Source: Myotis daubentonii
Lineage: Eukaryota; Chordata; Mammalia; Chiroptera; Vespertilionidae
NCBI RefSeq assembly: GCF_963259705.1
Contig: NC_081841.1
Coordinates: 117,251,033-117,315,032 of the forward strand
Direction of reading: 5' to 3'
Length of the DNA: 64,000 nucleotides
This document shows positions 23,501 through 33,693 of the stretch, piece after piece. A model generated the notes under the pieces. The model had not been told where the DNA came from and ran no database searches. It saw only the letters and a program-made list of their open reading frames with translations. Made by a program: the position numbers and the translations under genes. Each line of letters begins with the position of its first letter. Positions within the stretch are counted from its first letter, which is position 1.

Positions 23501-24242
23501 GTAATAAGAAGGAAAAAAGAAATGTTAAAAAGAAATTAATCAAATAGTACAAGCCAGTAAGCCAGAGAGAGTAAATAATTTACATTCTGCCTCCCTAAAC
23601 AGAGGGTAAATAGTTATGCCAAAGTACTTAGGGGGGACTGATAAAAGAAATCCAACAGTTACTGTTTTGTTATAACTCTGAAGAATCCATGAAAAGAAAC
23701 TGGCAAGCAAAATCAGAAAATCTTAGAGCAGATCAGTATGTTTTTCTCCTTATATAATTCCTCTGAAATTTGGCAATGCTTAATAAATCATGGCAATACA
23801 TTTCTTTGCATACATTCAATAAGACTGGTTCCTAATAGTGGTTTTATTAACAGAAAAGTTTGACTGGAGTATCATGTTTTAAAGAGACCTGTCTGGACTC
23901 TGAAGACTTGAAGCCAATAAGAGTGCCACGGGAAAAGCCTGGTATCCTACTTAGGAGCCCTGAAGATGGCTGGCGCTGGAGCATCAGGCCCATGCCCTAA
24001 CATCACTGGCGGTTGGTCAGAGTAGAAGGGGAGCAATAAGGATGCCTCTGCATCCCTGCAGAACCCCACACAGTCTGGGCCGCAACGAGTAGGAGGGCTA
24101 CTGAGATGGGCCTTAAAGCCTAGAGCGTGGGCTCAGGTGGAGTTGCTACAGGTGAGAGATTCACCTAACGCAGCAGATACTGCAGGCAGGCATGATAGCA
24201 TCTGGATGGCTTGGCTTTCTGGCCCTACGGGGCACATTAAGA
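20580..24242 (+). other. Inner provirus interior without recognisable pol
   Basis: 3.7 kb between the gag start and the Helitron. Open frames are short (at most about 140 residues) and none shows an RT, RNase H or integrase motif that I can recognise. 21020-21170 has a leader-like style. The interval may hold heavily decayed or foreign sequence. Confidence 0.4.
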
Positions 24243-24617
24243 TCCTATCTAATAAAAGAGAAACATGGTAATTGGCGTATGACCGCTACCCTTCCCATTG
24301 GCTAATCAGGGCGATATGCAAATTAACTGCCATCCAAGATGGCGGGCAGCAGCCAGGCAGCTTGAAACTAACATGAGGCTTGCTTGCTTCAGTGACAGAG
24401 GACTCCAACGTTCCCCGCCTGCCACTGCAGGCCTCTGAGCTGCAACTCTAAGCAACTATGTAACAAATATAGAAGCTAAACAAAACCCCAGAAACCTGCT
24501 TTAGTCCGCCGGGGTTCAGCCAGCAGGATCGCAACATTGTAAGCAAAGGCCAGAAACCTACTTTCAGCAGCGGAGGCCTAAGAGCTGGAGCCAAGCCTCA
24601 AAGCTAAAGCTGGCCCA

Positions 24618-24619
24618 GA

Positions 24620-24659
<40 letters not shown>
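24618..24659 (+). repeat. Poly(A) run
   Basis: About 40 consecutive A residues inside the first half of the composite Helitron. It may reflect a captured retrotransposed tail. Confidence 0.9.
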
Positions 24660-24660
<1 letters not shown>

Positions 24661-25017
24661 AGAAAAAAACAAGGAGCGGTTGGGAGCTTCAGTCACCCCC
24701 AGCCTGAAAACAGCCCTCAGCCCCTAACCCAGACTGGCCAGGCACCCCAGTGGGGACCTCCACCCTGAAGGGTGTGTGATCAGCTGCAAACAGCCATCAT
24801 CCCCTCACCCAGGCTGGCCAGGAACTCCGGTGGGGACCCCCACCCTGATCCAGGACACCCTTCAGGGCAAACCAGCTGGCACCCACCCGTGCACCAGGCC
24901 TCTACGCTATATAGTAAAAGGGTAATATGCCTCCCAGCACCAGGATCAGTGGAGCCGCGAGGCCTCCCGGCACCAAGATCAGGGTGACAGGGGGCAGCGC
25001 CCAAACCCCCTGATTGC

Positions 25018-25660
25018 CCTGCGGCTCTGTGTGTGACAGGGGGTGGGGCCACAACCTCCCTATCCACCCTGCTCTGTTCGTGACAGGGGAAGGCGCCCCA
25101 ACCCCTGATCAGCCCTGCTCTGTGCCTGATAGAAGGGAGCGCCCCAACCCCCCCCCCCCCCACGGGCCCTGCTCTGTGTGTGACGGGGTAGAGCCATAAC
25201 CTCCCCATAGGCCCTGCCCTGAGTGTGAGAGTGGCAGAGCCCCAACCCCCTGATTAGCCCTGCTCTGTGGGTGATAGAGGGCGGCACCCCAACCCCCTGA
25301 TGGGCCCTGCTCTGTGCATGACAGGGGGCAGCGCCCCAACCCCCTGATTGGCCCTGCTCTGTGCATGACAAGGTACAGAGCCCCAACCCCCTTGATGGGC
25401 CCTGCTCTGTGAGTGACAGGGGGAAGTGCCCGAACCCCCTGATTGGCCCTGCTCTGTGTGTGACAGGGGGTGGCGCTGCAACCTCCCCATCGACCCTGCC
25501 TTGAGTGTGACAGGGGATGGTGCTCCAACCCCCCAATGGGCCCTACCCTGAGTGTTACTGAGGGTGGCATCACAACCTCCAGATCGCCCTGCTCTGTGCA
25601 TGACAGGGGGCGGCGCCCCAACTCCCCAATCGGCCCTGCTCTGAGCCCGACCAGGGGCTG
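25018..25660. repeat. ~47-bp minisatellite in Helitron
   Basis: About 13 copies of a unit built around 'ccctgctctgtgtgtgacag' and 'gcgccccaaccccctgat'. Successive starts at 25211, 25257, 25304, 25351, 25399 and 25446 give a period of 46-48 bp. Because 47 is not a multiple of three, all three frames of a strand stay open together, producing long spurious minus-strand frames. Confidence 0.9.
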
Positions 25661-26139
25661 CACCTAGGGATTGGGCCTGCCCTCTGCCACCCGGGAGCAG
25701 GCCTAAGCCAGCAGGTCGTTATCTCCCGAGGGGTCCCAGACTGGGAGAGGGCACAGGCCGGGCTGAGGAACCCCCCCCCCCAAGTGCACAAATTTTTGTG
25801 CACTGGGCCTCTAGTTCAATTATAAAATTCCAGCAAAGGTAGTCAGTTACCATTCTTGTTGTGTTTATGCAAACATCAGGCCAAATTGAATACAGTAGAT
25901 AAATTAGTCTTAATTTGGCTTTTTGATAGCCATAGAGGAATTTTAAGAAGAAAAATCCTATTTCAATAGAGGTTGTTAAAACTAAAATGGTTTCTTTTCC
26001 TTCCACCGGACCATTTGTTATAGTTTGTCTCTGCCAGGTCACAAGACCAGCTCCTTCTGTGCCCAGGACAGCAAGGAGCCTGACTGGAAGATGACCTCTG
26101 ACCAGACACACCCATTGCAGATCACCCTCAAGAAGACAG

Positions 26140-26270
26140 CGGACCTTGCTGGACCCCTTGTAATCCTCCTGATGCTGTTGACTTTCAGCCCTTGCATTAT
26201 TAACAGACTAGTCCAATTTGTCAAGGAGTGTATAGTAGTAATTCAGTTGATAGTTCAGTCCATCTCATGA
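26140..26270 (+). pseudogene. Gammaretroviral env C-terminus (transmembrane subunit)
   Basis: One frame encodes a hydrophobic membrane segment followed by [14 protein letters not shown] and a short tail to a TGA stop. This is the membrane-spanning and cytoplasmic end of a gammaretroviral Env TM subunit. The upstream part is missing or out of frame, so no envelope protein can be made. Confidence 0.85.
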
Positions 26271-26290
26271 TTGAGCCAGAAGTTCTAAGA

Positions 26291-26301
26291 CAAGGGGGGA
26301 A
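26291..26301 (+). other. Polypurine tract
   Basis: 'caagggggga a' lies immediately before TGAAAG of the 3' LTR, the position of the plus-strand primer in retroviruses. Confidence 0.85.
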
Positions 26302-26753
26302 TGAAAGGACAGAACAGGACTGATAGCTGTGTCCCTAACCCCTCTTCCAAGAAAAAGCCATAGAATGTATCAGTTACTCAGCCTGCCCTTATCTCGGCCA
26401 ATGGGAAAGCGGGGGAAACTAGCCCAAGGCCAAAAGTATGCTAGCCACCCCCCCCCCCGTCTTTGTGTAACCAGACCCTAGCTGCACCCTGCCCTTGCAT
26501 CACTAGCCCCCGGCCCTCACTCAACCAACCGGAATCAGCCAAATCAGTGGTCAGAGTGTGCCCCCACCCCCCTACCCCAAGCCCTATAAATTCTTGTTCT
26601 CTTGGAACTCCGGGCTCTCTCGCACCCTATTGCTGCATTGGTAGGGGAGGCAGAGGGACCAAGCCCCGGGCTTGAATAGACTCTATGCTTTTGCATCGGA
26701 CTCGGCGCTCCCTGGTGATGTCCTTTGGGGGATCTTGAAATCTGGACATAACA
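26302..26753 (+). mobile_element. 3' LTR of the inner provirus
   Basis: 452 bp, matching 19329-19788. It differs at the polyadenylation signal: 'cttgaatagactct' replaces 'cttgaataaagactct', so AATAAA is lost by a 2-base deletion. Ends in ACA, followed by the atcc target duplication. Confidence 0.93.
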
Positions 26754-28649
26754 ATCCCACTCAGCCTTTTCTTCTGCTTTCTATCAGTGGTATTAGGTCA
26801 GATGGCATCCAGCCAGGATCCCTTTGTTCATAACCAGTTGGGCCCCCAGTATGACCACTGTCTCCTCGGTCCAGACCCAACTAAGTCTAAATTCTCAGTC
26901 TCCATTTGTACAAGCCTCTTTGATATAGAGGGAGTCAGAGTCCTACAAAAGCTCCTAGGCGAGGTAAATATTCCCCAAGACATCAGTTGGGGGGCAGCCA
27001 TCTTCTTCCCACTCCTAGCATATGATCTTGGCCCTGAATCTTCTCGGCAGGCATACCAGGAATTAATTACAGGTCTCTGTCATTTCTGCCACTAGCCCTA
27101 TGAAGGTTTTAGTCTTTTAAGTATTTACTCTCAGTCCAAGCGGGTTTTTCCCAGGCAGTTTTACTGTGTACAGAATTAGAGGTTTTATTGCACCTGAGGG
27201 GCCAATTCCTCAGGTGGAAGAGGATACTTGATTCATTAGGCATGATAAAGGCACAGTCCTGCAGGGGGTTAATGACCAATGCCTCCTGATGGGAGCATCC
27301 CGGTGGGGGTTAGTTTAAGTTCAGAAGGGCTCCCCAAACCCCTTGGAATTCTAGGGTTGGAACTCCAAGTAATCTGCATGCAGCAGATATTAATATCAGC
27401 CTTACAAGAGGGCCTGAGGGTGTTAGAGAAATATTCCTATCATTGGGCACACAGCAGAAAGCAAACTTGGAAATGCACCGCTTCCTTCAGGACAGGGAGA
27501 GTAGAAAGGATGGCTCGGCATGGGCACGGATTTGTGATGTCTTGTACACAAGAAAAATAATAATTATGTTCAGAGAGTAAGTATGGATAAGTCTGCCTGA
27601 TCCTCCTCTGCGACCTTACATAGTGAGTCAATCTTTTACTCCTTGCCAGTGAGAACTCCCTGTACCCTTAGCCAGGAAGGGGGCATCCCCCTCAGGGCAA
27701 AGGGAGAATCACAAAGGATGCTGAATGTCCTTTTGTGTGTTTCCTTATAGATGGGAAGTGTGTTGTCCACACTGCATAAAGACAGACCCTTAGGGTGTAT
27801 TCTTAAGAATTGGGATGATTTCTACTCACAAATGTTAAAGAAGAGATGTTCTGCACTCAGGCCTGGCCCCAGTATCATCTTTCAGATGGGGAGTGTTGTC
27901 CCCCAGAGGGAAGCCTTAAGTATAACACCATCCTGTAGTTAGATCTTTTCTGTAGGAGAGGAGGGAAATGGTCAGAAGTCCCATATGTCCAGGCTTTCTT
28001 TGCTCTAAGGGAAAAGCCAAATCTATATAAGAACTATAAACTTGATCACTCCCTCCTGGCAATAGTAACCCAAAACCCACCAGAGGAAAAAAAGAAGAAT
28101 GAAAAGGTTCCAGTACCACCAAAGCCCTTTTGCCCTCCATCTGAATCTCCATGTGAATTATTTCATCTCCCTTATCTTGGACTTTCAGAAAAAGTGCCTC
28201 CACCGACATAAAAGCTAACACTCAAGACTGTCCCTACACAGAATCACCCAGGAGGCCTCTACACCCTTATAGAACAAGTGGGTGAATTTGGGTGTATCAG
28301 AGTACAGGCCCCTTTCAGCCTTAAGGACCTGCGCTAAATAAAGAAAAACCTGGGTAAATTCTCACATAGTCCTGATAGTTATATTGCGGTCTTTCAGAGC
28401 CTAAATCAAATATTTGACCTATATTACCAGGACTTAATACTCCTTCTAGAGCAACGCTTGTCCCACACAGAGGAGAGGATTTTGGCAGAGGCTCCAAACT
28501 TTGGCAATAATTATTATGTTTCTTGTGTACAAGACATCACAAATCCTGAAGAGAAAGAGAAATACTTGACAGGGTCTCAGGCAGTTCCCCTTGCAGACCC
28601 AGAGTGGGATCCTGATGTTAACATGTGGAAAATTAGACACTGTCTGGCT

Positions 28650-28766
28650 TCTATAATAATAAAAGGTAATATGCTAATTAGACCAGACAGCCAAACGACC
28701 TTCCAGACAAAGCCATGGCTGCGAGGGCCGAGCCCCTTGCACAAATTTCATGCATCGGGCCTCCAG
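28650..28766 (+). mobile_element. Short non-autonomous Helitron (117 bp)
   Basis: It starts TCTATAATAATAAAAGGTAA and ends '...gcacaaatttcatgcatcgg gcctCCAG' before T, matching Helitron ends with CTAG changed to CCAG. It interrupts the old gag frame. Confidence 0.75.
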
Positions 28767-28867
28767 TACATAATAAAAGGCATCAGGAGAAGCAAGTCTA
28801 AGCCTATTAATTACTCCAGACAAACTACCATCATCCAGGAGATAAATGAAAACCCCGGCACATTTTT

Positions 28868-29117
28868 ATTTTTTTTATTTTTATTTTTTTTTATTTTTTA
28901 TTTTTAAATATATTTTATTGATTTTTTACAGAGAGGAAGGGAGAGAGATAGAGAGTCAGAAACATCGATGAGAGAGAAACATCGATCAGCCGCCTCCTGC
29001 ACATCCCCCACTGGGGATGTGCCCGCAACCCAGGTACATGCCCTTGACCGGAATCGAACCTGGGACCCTTCAGTCCGCAGGCCGACGCTCTATCCACTGA
29101 GCCAAACCGGTTTCGGC
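28868..29117 (-). mobile_element. Ves SINE
   Basis: Full-length Ves on the minus strand (head 'ccgaaaccggtttggctcag' read in reverse). The target duplication ccccggcacattttt is at 28853-28867 and 29118-29132. It interrupts gag. Confidence 0.93.
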
Positions 29118-29218
29118 CCCCGGCACATTTTTAGAAAAACTCAGGGAGGCATTGATTAAGCACACCAATATAACCCCAGATTCATTAGAGAGGCAGTTAA
29201 TTTTAAAAGATAAATTTA

Positions 29219-29446
29219 GCCCTCGCCGGTTTGGCTCAGTGGATAGAGCATCGGTCTGCTGACTGAAAGGTCCCAGGTTCGATCCCGGTCAATGGCATGT
29301 ACCTTGGTTGCAGGCACATCCCCAGTAGGAGGTGTGCAGGAGGCAGCTGATAGATGTTTCTCTCTCATCGATGTTTCTAACTCTCTCCCACGCCATTCAT
29401 CTCTGTAAAAAAATCAATAAAATATATTTTAAAAAATGTTTTTAAG
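29219..29446 (+). mobile_element. Ves SINE
   Basis: Full-length Ves starting 'gccctcgccggtttggctca'. The target duplication aaaagataaattta is at 29205-29218 and 29447-29460. Confidence 0.94.
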
Positions 29447-29934
29447 AAAAGATAAATTTATCATTCAATCAGATCCAGACATCAGGAGAAAACTACAAAA
29501 ATTGGTTATTGGTCCAAGAGCACCTTAGAAATCTCCTGAAAGTCGCCACGTCTGTGTTCTATAATAGAGACCAGGAGGAAGAGGACAGAAAGGACAGGAG
29601 AAACCAGACAAGAACTGAAGTCCTTTGTGCCATGCTTCGGGAGAACAAGGGCCCCCAGTCAGAGCCAAGAGGCAGGTGGTCAGTCCCAGGCACCTCTTAC
29701 AACTATGGCCAGATTGGACATAGGGCTGGGTTGCCCCAAGGGGCATGGTGAACCCCCTAATTTATGTTCTGTCTGTCAAGGAAACCACTGGAAGTTGGAC
29801 TGCCCTTGGAGTTGAAGTGTCCTTTGGGGCAGGGCAGCAACCTAGCTGGCCCAACAGGACTGAAGGGCCTGGGGTCTCCCCACCTGGCTCTTCATAGGAC
29901 TGTCATTTTCACCCAGGAGCCCCGGTAAGCCTGA

Positions 29935-30900
29935 CAGTTGAGGGAAAGAAAATTAATTTCCTCCTCGACATAGGAACCACTTTCTCCATACTTCTCTCTA
30001 ACCCTAGTCAATTATCTTCAGAGGCAATAACCATTATAGATGTGTCTGAAAGGCCAATAAAGAAATATTTATCTCAACCTTTAGGGTATAACTGGGATGA
30101 GCTGTTCTCCCATGCCTTCCTAATAATGTCAGAAAACAAATTCTGGAGCACACAGAGTAGTTTACAGTACTAGATCTCAAGAATGCCTTTTTCTGTGTAC
30201 CCCTGCATCCTGATCCACAATTTCTATTTGCCTTTGAAAATCCCAATAATCAGGACAGTCAACTAACATGGACAGTGCTGCCCTAGGGTTTTCGGAATAG
30301 CCCTCATTTATTTGTGCAGGCCTTATCAAAAGGCAGTTTAATTTCCCCAGCACTAAGGTCCCCCAGTATGTAGATGACCTTTTACTATGTGCCCCATTGG
30401 AGGAAATCTCTGAGGAAGGGACTAAGGCTTTACTAAATTTCCAGGTGGAAAAAGGCTATAAGGTTTCCAAAGCCAAGGCCCAGTTGTGTTCCTGTTCAGT
30501 TAAATTCCTAGGCCTTAATCTATCAAAGAGAACACGAGCTTTAGGAGAGAACCAGATAGGCCCTATTCTCAGCTTCCCTCAGCTCTGGACCCTAAAGCAA
30601 TTGAGAGGCTTCTTGGGCATCACTGAATATTGAAGACTATGCATCCCTGGCTATGGAAAATGAACACGTCCACTGTGCCAACTAATTGAAGAGGCACAGA
30701 AGGACAGCCTCTCTATTTTAGTCTGGGAACCTGAGGCCAAACAGGCCTTTAAACAACTAAAAAAAAAAAAGCCCTTTTACAGACACCAGCTTTAAGTTTC
30801 CCAACAGGCCAGGAATTCAACCTATATATAACAAAAAGGGGGGTAGCCTTGGGAGTCCTGACTCAACTTAGAGGACAGACCCAACAGCCATAGGATATCT
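29935..30900 (+). pseudogene. pol remnant (protease and RT) of the outer retrovirus
   Basis: The protease active site reads LLDIGT where LLDTGA/S is expected, so the catalytic DTG is lost. RT sequence begins abruptly near 30150 ([16 protein letters not shown]), includes QYVDDLLL with the catalytic YVDD at about 30363, and continues through LKQLRGFLGI to RNase-H-like sequence ending near 30900. The first part of RT is deleted, and several stops and frameshifts are present. Integrase was not found. Confidence 0.8.
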
Positions 30901-31089
30901 AAGTAAGGAAATTAATATTATGGCTAAGGACTGGCCCTCCTACTTATGGGCAGTGGCAGCCATCGCTCTCCTGATCCCTGAGACAGTTAAACTAACTTTG
31001 GGATGGGACCTAATAATATCCATCTGTTTTGAATAAAGCCCTGGACGCCAGCACAGAAGGAGGATGGAGCTGTATTGCCATCATCTGAA

Positions 31090-31500
31090 TCATGGGACTC
31101 CTACTTGTGTGAGCCTTTGAAGGACCAGAAACTTCTCTTTTGAAAGAATCCTAGAGAGTCGACGAGTATCTGATAAATAACATGCTCTGGTATTTCTGGA
31201 TAATCATTATTTTCATCTTCCTAATAGTTCTTATTCTGTCTTTTTATGAGTGTCACTGAAACCCTAGGCTGGTACCTGGAGGAGACCTTTTCTACCCTTC
31301 TAGGACACAGAAACACCATAAAATACTCCTACTTATATCCCCCTTTCTTGGCCCTCTGTATATACTATTCTTATTACTCATCTTTAGCCCTTGCCTACTT
31401 AACCTTTTGGTATATTTCATATCCTACCACTTAGAAACCCTGAAACTGCAAATGGTCCTGGAAATGAAACCACAGATGGAGGCCACCGATTCCTTCTTCC
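31090..31500 (+). pseudogene. env C-terminal remnant of the outer retrovirus
   Basis: Hydrophobic stretch around 31190-31240 and 31340-31430 followed by LKLQMVLEMKPQMEATDSFF, which has the style of the Env TM tail in HERV-H/F-like elements. The frame is broken. Sequence before it (SU) is absent. Confidence 0.5.
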
Positions 31501-31627
31501 TTGGACTCCTAGTCGCCCACCTCTGATGGGACCCTGACTGCTGCCCCAATCATCACCCCTGTCCAGTAGGAAGTAGCCAGAACAATTGATGCCCGCTGTC
31601 CCCAATGGCAGTTGGGGATTTCCTAAT

Positions 31628-31766
31628 CTACTTGCAATAAAGTTTCTTTTGCTTGCAATAAAGTTACTATACTTCTCACATATCACCTTTTGTCTGTGGC
31701 TTCATTCTTTGAATCCATCTGGACAAGACCTGGGAAAGAAATCACCCTTATACCTTGCTCAATAAA
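31628..31766 (+). mobile_element. 3' LTR remnant of the outer retrovirus
   Basis: Shares the double 'gcaataaagtt' block, 'caccttttgtctgtggcttc' and 'gctcaataaaaaaa' with 18294-18446. The U3 part is unclear. Confidence 0.65.
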
Positions 31767-31788
31767 AAAAATAAAAGTAAAAAAAAGG

Positions 31789-32255
31789 GCCCTAGCCGGT
31801 TTTGCTCAGTGGATAGAGCATCGGCCTGTGGACTCAAGGGTCCCAGGTTCAATTCCGGTCAAGGGCATGTACCTTGGTTGCAGGCACATCCCCAGTGGGG
31901 AATGTGCAGGAGGCAGCTGATTGATGTTTCTCTCTCATCGATGTTTCTAACTCTCTATCTCTCTCCCTTCCTCTCTGTAAAAAATCAATAAAATATATTT
32001 ATAAAAAAAAAAAATAAAGCCGTGACTGGTTTGGCTCAGTGGATAGAGACTTGGCCTGCGGACTGAAGGGTCCCAGGTTCGATTCCAGTCAAGGGCATGT
32101 ACCTTGGTTGCGGGCCCATCCCCAGTAGGGAGTGTACAGGAGGCAGCTGATTGATGTTTCTCTCTCATTGATGTTTCTAACTCTCTATCCCTCTCCCTTC
32201 CTCTCTGTAAAAAATCAATAAAATATATATATTTTTTAAAAAAGTAAAAAAAGAA
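31789..32255 (+). mobile_element. Two Ves SINEs in tandem (dimer)
   Basis: The first unit (31789-32018) and the second (32019-~32240) are both full-length Ves with heads 'gccctagccggttttgctca' and 'gccgtgactggtttggctca'. They share an outer duplication of about 'aaaagtaaaaaaag' (left ~31773-31787, right ~32242-32253), and no separate duplication is visible between them. Confidence 0.85.
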
Positions 32256-32859
32256 CAAACAAACAAACGAAAGCAACTGCTTTCTACCACCCAGCCAGAC
32301 AGTTTCCCAGGTCTGCATAGATACTGGGCCTGGGAGAAAAATGCACAAAGGAAGAGTGACAAATATCCAGAGAGATAGAAGAAGGCTACAGAAACCAGGA
32401 GGCAGAGGATTTAAGAGGGTATGACCTAGTGTGTTCCTCCCTCCCTAAGGCTACCACAACCATGGAATTTCTAGAGTTCCTCTATCAGAAGCAAGGAAGG
32501 CACTGGGAGCCCAAACGCCCTGTCCCCTTCTATCCTGGCCTCATGAATGGCCTTTGTACAACGTTGGTACTGCATTGACAATATAATGAAGAGAAAACAA
32601 CTTTGTCATAATTCTCAACAAAGCCAGCCCAGCCTTTGGGCTGGCAGGTCCCAGTTGGAAGATGTTGGCAGGATTTTGTAAGAAAGACCTTATGGTTCAA
32701 GACAGGAACAAGGAAAGTTCTAGGTGAGCAAAAGCCTGTAACATCCTGTCACAGAGATGGTCTGATAAGGCCCTCAGAGGTGGGCCCAGTGGGAGTGTTC
32801 CAATGTGGGCTGGACTAGACCCAGAAGTTTAGATGAGCTGAGGTTTAAAGAATAGGGAG
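32256..32859. other. Unassigned intergenic sequence
   Basis: No coding region or recognisable family apart from an (AAAC)n stretch near 32257. Confidence 0.4.
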
Positions 32860-32865
32860 GGGCTG

Positions 32866-33289
32866 TGCAGGAAGCCACCCATTGTCTTCCCTAGCAGAGA
32901 AGTGCAAATGAGGATCCTGGAATGCTGGTGAACCTTGAACCCATGGCAAGGGCCAGTGTTATGCACCAATTGTCTAGTCCAGACAATGGAGGCTCAAGTT
33001 ATTTCCTGATCAAAGTCTCAGAGTAAATCCTTCTAATATTTACTGACCTTTAAGATAGTCTGTCTGCTACCGCAATTACCTGCCTGACTAAGAGCTAGAT
33101 GTGTTTCAATATTGAATAAAAGGCTGGCGAGGCCTGGGCACCAGTAGAAGTTCTTCCCCTTGAGTTGGGCTTGCCTGTCTGGCCCCCAATATTTCCAAAT
33201 TATTTCTTGTCTCGTCTCTTTCATTTGCGTGCGGCCCCTATTCTAGATCCTGAACCCTGAACCACACGGGACGTGGGGGAACATTCACA
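32866..33289 (+). mobile_element. Class II (ERV2) solo LTR
   Basis: 424 bp beginning TG and ending CA, with a perfect 6-bp duplication gggctg at 32860-32865 and 33290-33295; 6 bp is typical of class II retroviruses. It carries 'gaataaaaggctgg' as polyadenylation signal and an R/U5 end ('gtgcggcccctattctagat') shared with the solo LTR at 53382. Confidence 0.9.
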
Positions 33290-33471
33290 GGGCTGCCTTT
33301 CCTAGAGTGCAGCTTGCTGATTTGGAGCAGACTGGTAGGTGCTGGGCTCTCATCAGGTGTGCTCTTTGCATTTTGGGAGGAGCTTTCTATGAATTGGTCA
33401 ATTGGTTAGCATCCCCAACTTGGGAGAACTAAATGCTAACAGCCCTCTCAGGGCATCAGGACAGCCTACAA

Positions 33472-33693
33472 CAGTGGTTCTCAACCTTGGCTGCACATTA
33501 GAATCACCTTGGAATCTTTTTAAAATCCTGATTTCTGGGCCTCATCCTCCAGAAATTCTGTTTCTTTGTTATGGGGTGGGGCCACAACATTAGCAACAAA
33601 GAAACAGAATTTCCGGAGGATGAGACCCGGAAATCAGGATTTTAAAAAGATTCCCAGGTGATTCTAATGTGCAGCCAAGGTTGGGAACCACTG
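33472..33693. mobile_element. Palindromic hAT-Charlie-like MITE, copy 1
   Basis: 222 bp, starting cagtggttctcaaccttggc and ending ...ggttgggaaccactg. The arms (about 100 bases each) are nearly perfect reverse complements around 'ggggtggggccacaacatt'. The 8-bp duplication gcctacaa / acctacaa has one mismatch. Confidence 0.88.

Larger units (their letters stand above)
24243..25814 (+). mobile_element. Composite HeliBat-type Helitron
   Basis: It starts TCCTATCTAATAAAAG after an A and ends with a short palindrome (tgcacaaatttttgtgca), then CTAG before a T: Helitron termini and target preference. At about 24892-24930 an internal junction reads 'gcaccaggcctcta' followed by 'cgctatatagtaaaaggg', that is, one Helitron 3' end joined to another 5' end. 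No Rep/helicase coding is present. It sits in the inner provirus, so it is younger than that provirus. Confidence 0.9.
19329..26753 (+). mobile_element. Inner gammaretrovirus-like provirus, internally deleted
   Basis: Both LTRs, a tRNA-Pro-type primer site, a gag start, an env C-terminal end and a polypurine tract are in the right order. A perfect 4-bp duplication (atcc, 19325-19328 and 26754-26757) marks one insertion into the outer retrovirus leader. Between gag (ends 20579) and env (from ~26140) no pol region was recognised. A hAT MITE (20092) and a composite Helitron (24243) were added later. The copy cannot encode a functional virus: gag stops after 43 codons, pol is absent and env is only a C-terminal remnant. 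Confidence 0.9.
27751..29930 (+). pseudogene. gag remnant of the outer retrovirus
   Basis: It starts MGSVLSTLHKDRPLGC..KNW, like the matrix start of HERV-H-type Gag. Capsid-like sequence follows at about 28280-28640 (SYIAVFQSLNQIFDLYYQDL) and 28830-29520. A zinc-knuckle-like CSVCQGNHWKLDC is at about 29780-29815 (one residue short between Cys and His), with a preceding knuckle whose cysteines are lost. A 117-bp Helitron and two Ves SINEs interrupt it, and stops occur throughout. Confidence 0.75.
18447..31766 (+). mobile_element. Outer, old class I endogenous retrovirus (interrupted)
   Basis: The element runs LTR, tRNA-Gly primer site, leader (interrupted by a SINE at 18999 and a younger provirus at 19329-26753), gag from ~27751, protease remnant ~29940, RT remnant ~30150-30900, env C-terminal remnant ~31090-31500 and 3' LTR ending near 31766. 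All frames contain stops and frameshifts. The gag/pol style (leader ATG with PLGC..KNW, YVDD in RT) suggests a HERV-H/F-like gamma-class lineage; this is inference. Confidence 0.7.

Noticed and set aside
25018..25660. Regularly spaced repeats resembling a CRISPR array
   Set aside because: Unit of ~47 bp with no unique spacers, in a eukaryotic Helitron; a minisatellite explains it.
24780..25663. Long minus-strand open frames (142, 158, 184, 115 residues) with HRAGPIRG-like repeats
   Set aside because: They are products of the 47-bp minisatellite inside a Helitron; several frames are open together and no start context or domain is present.
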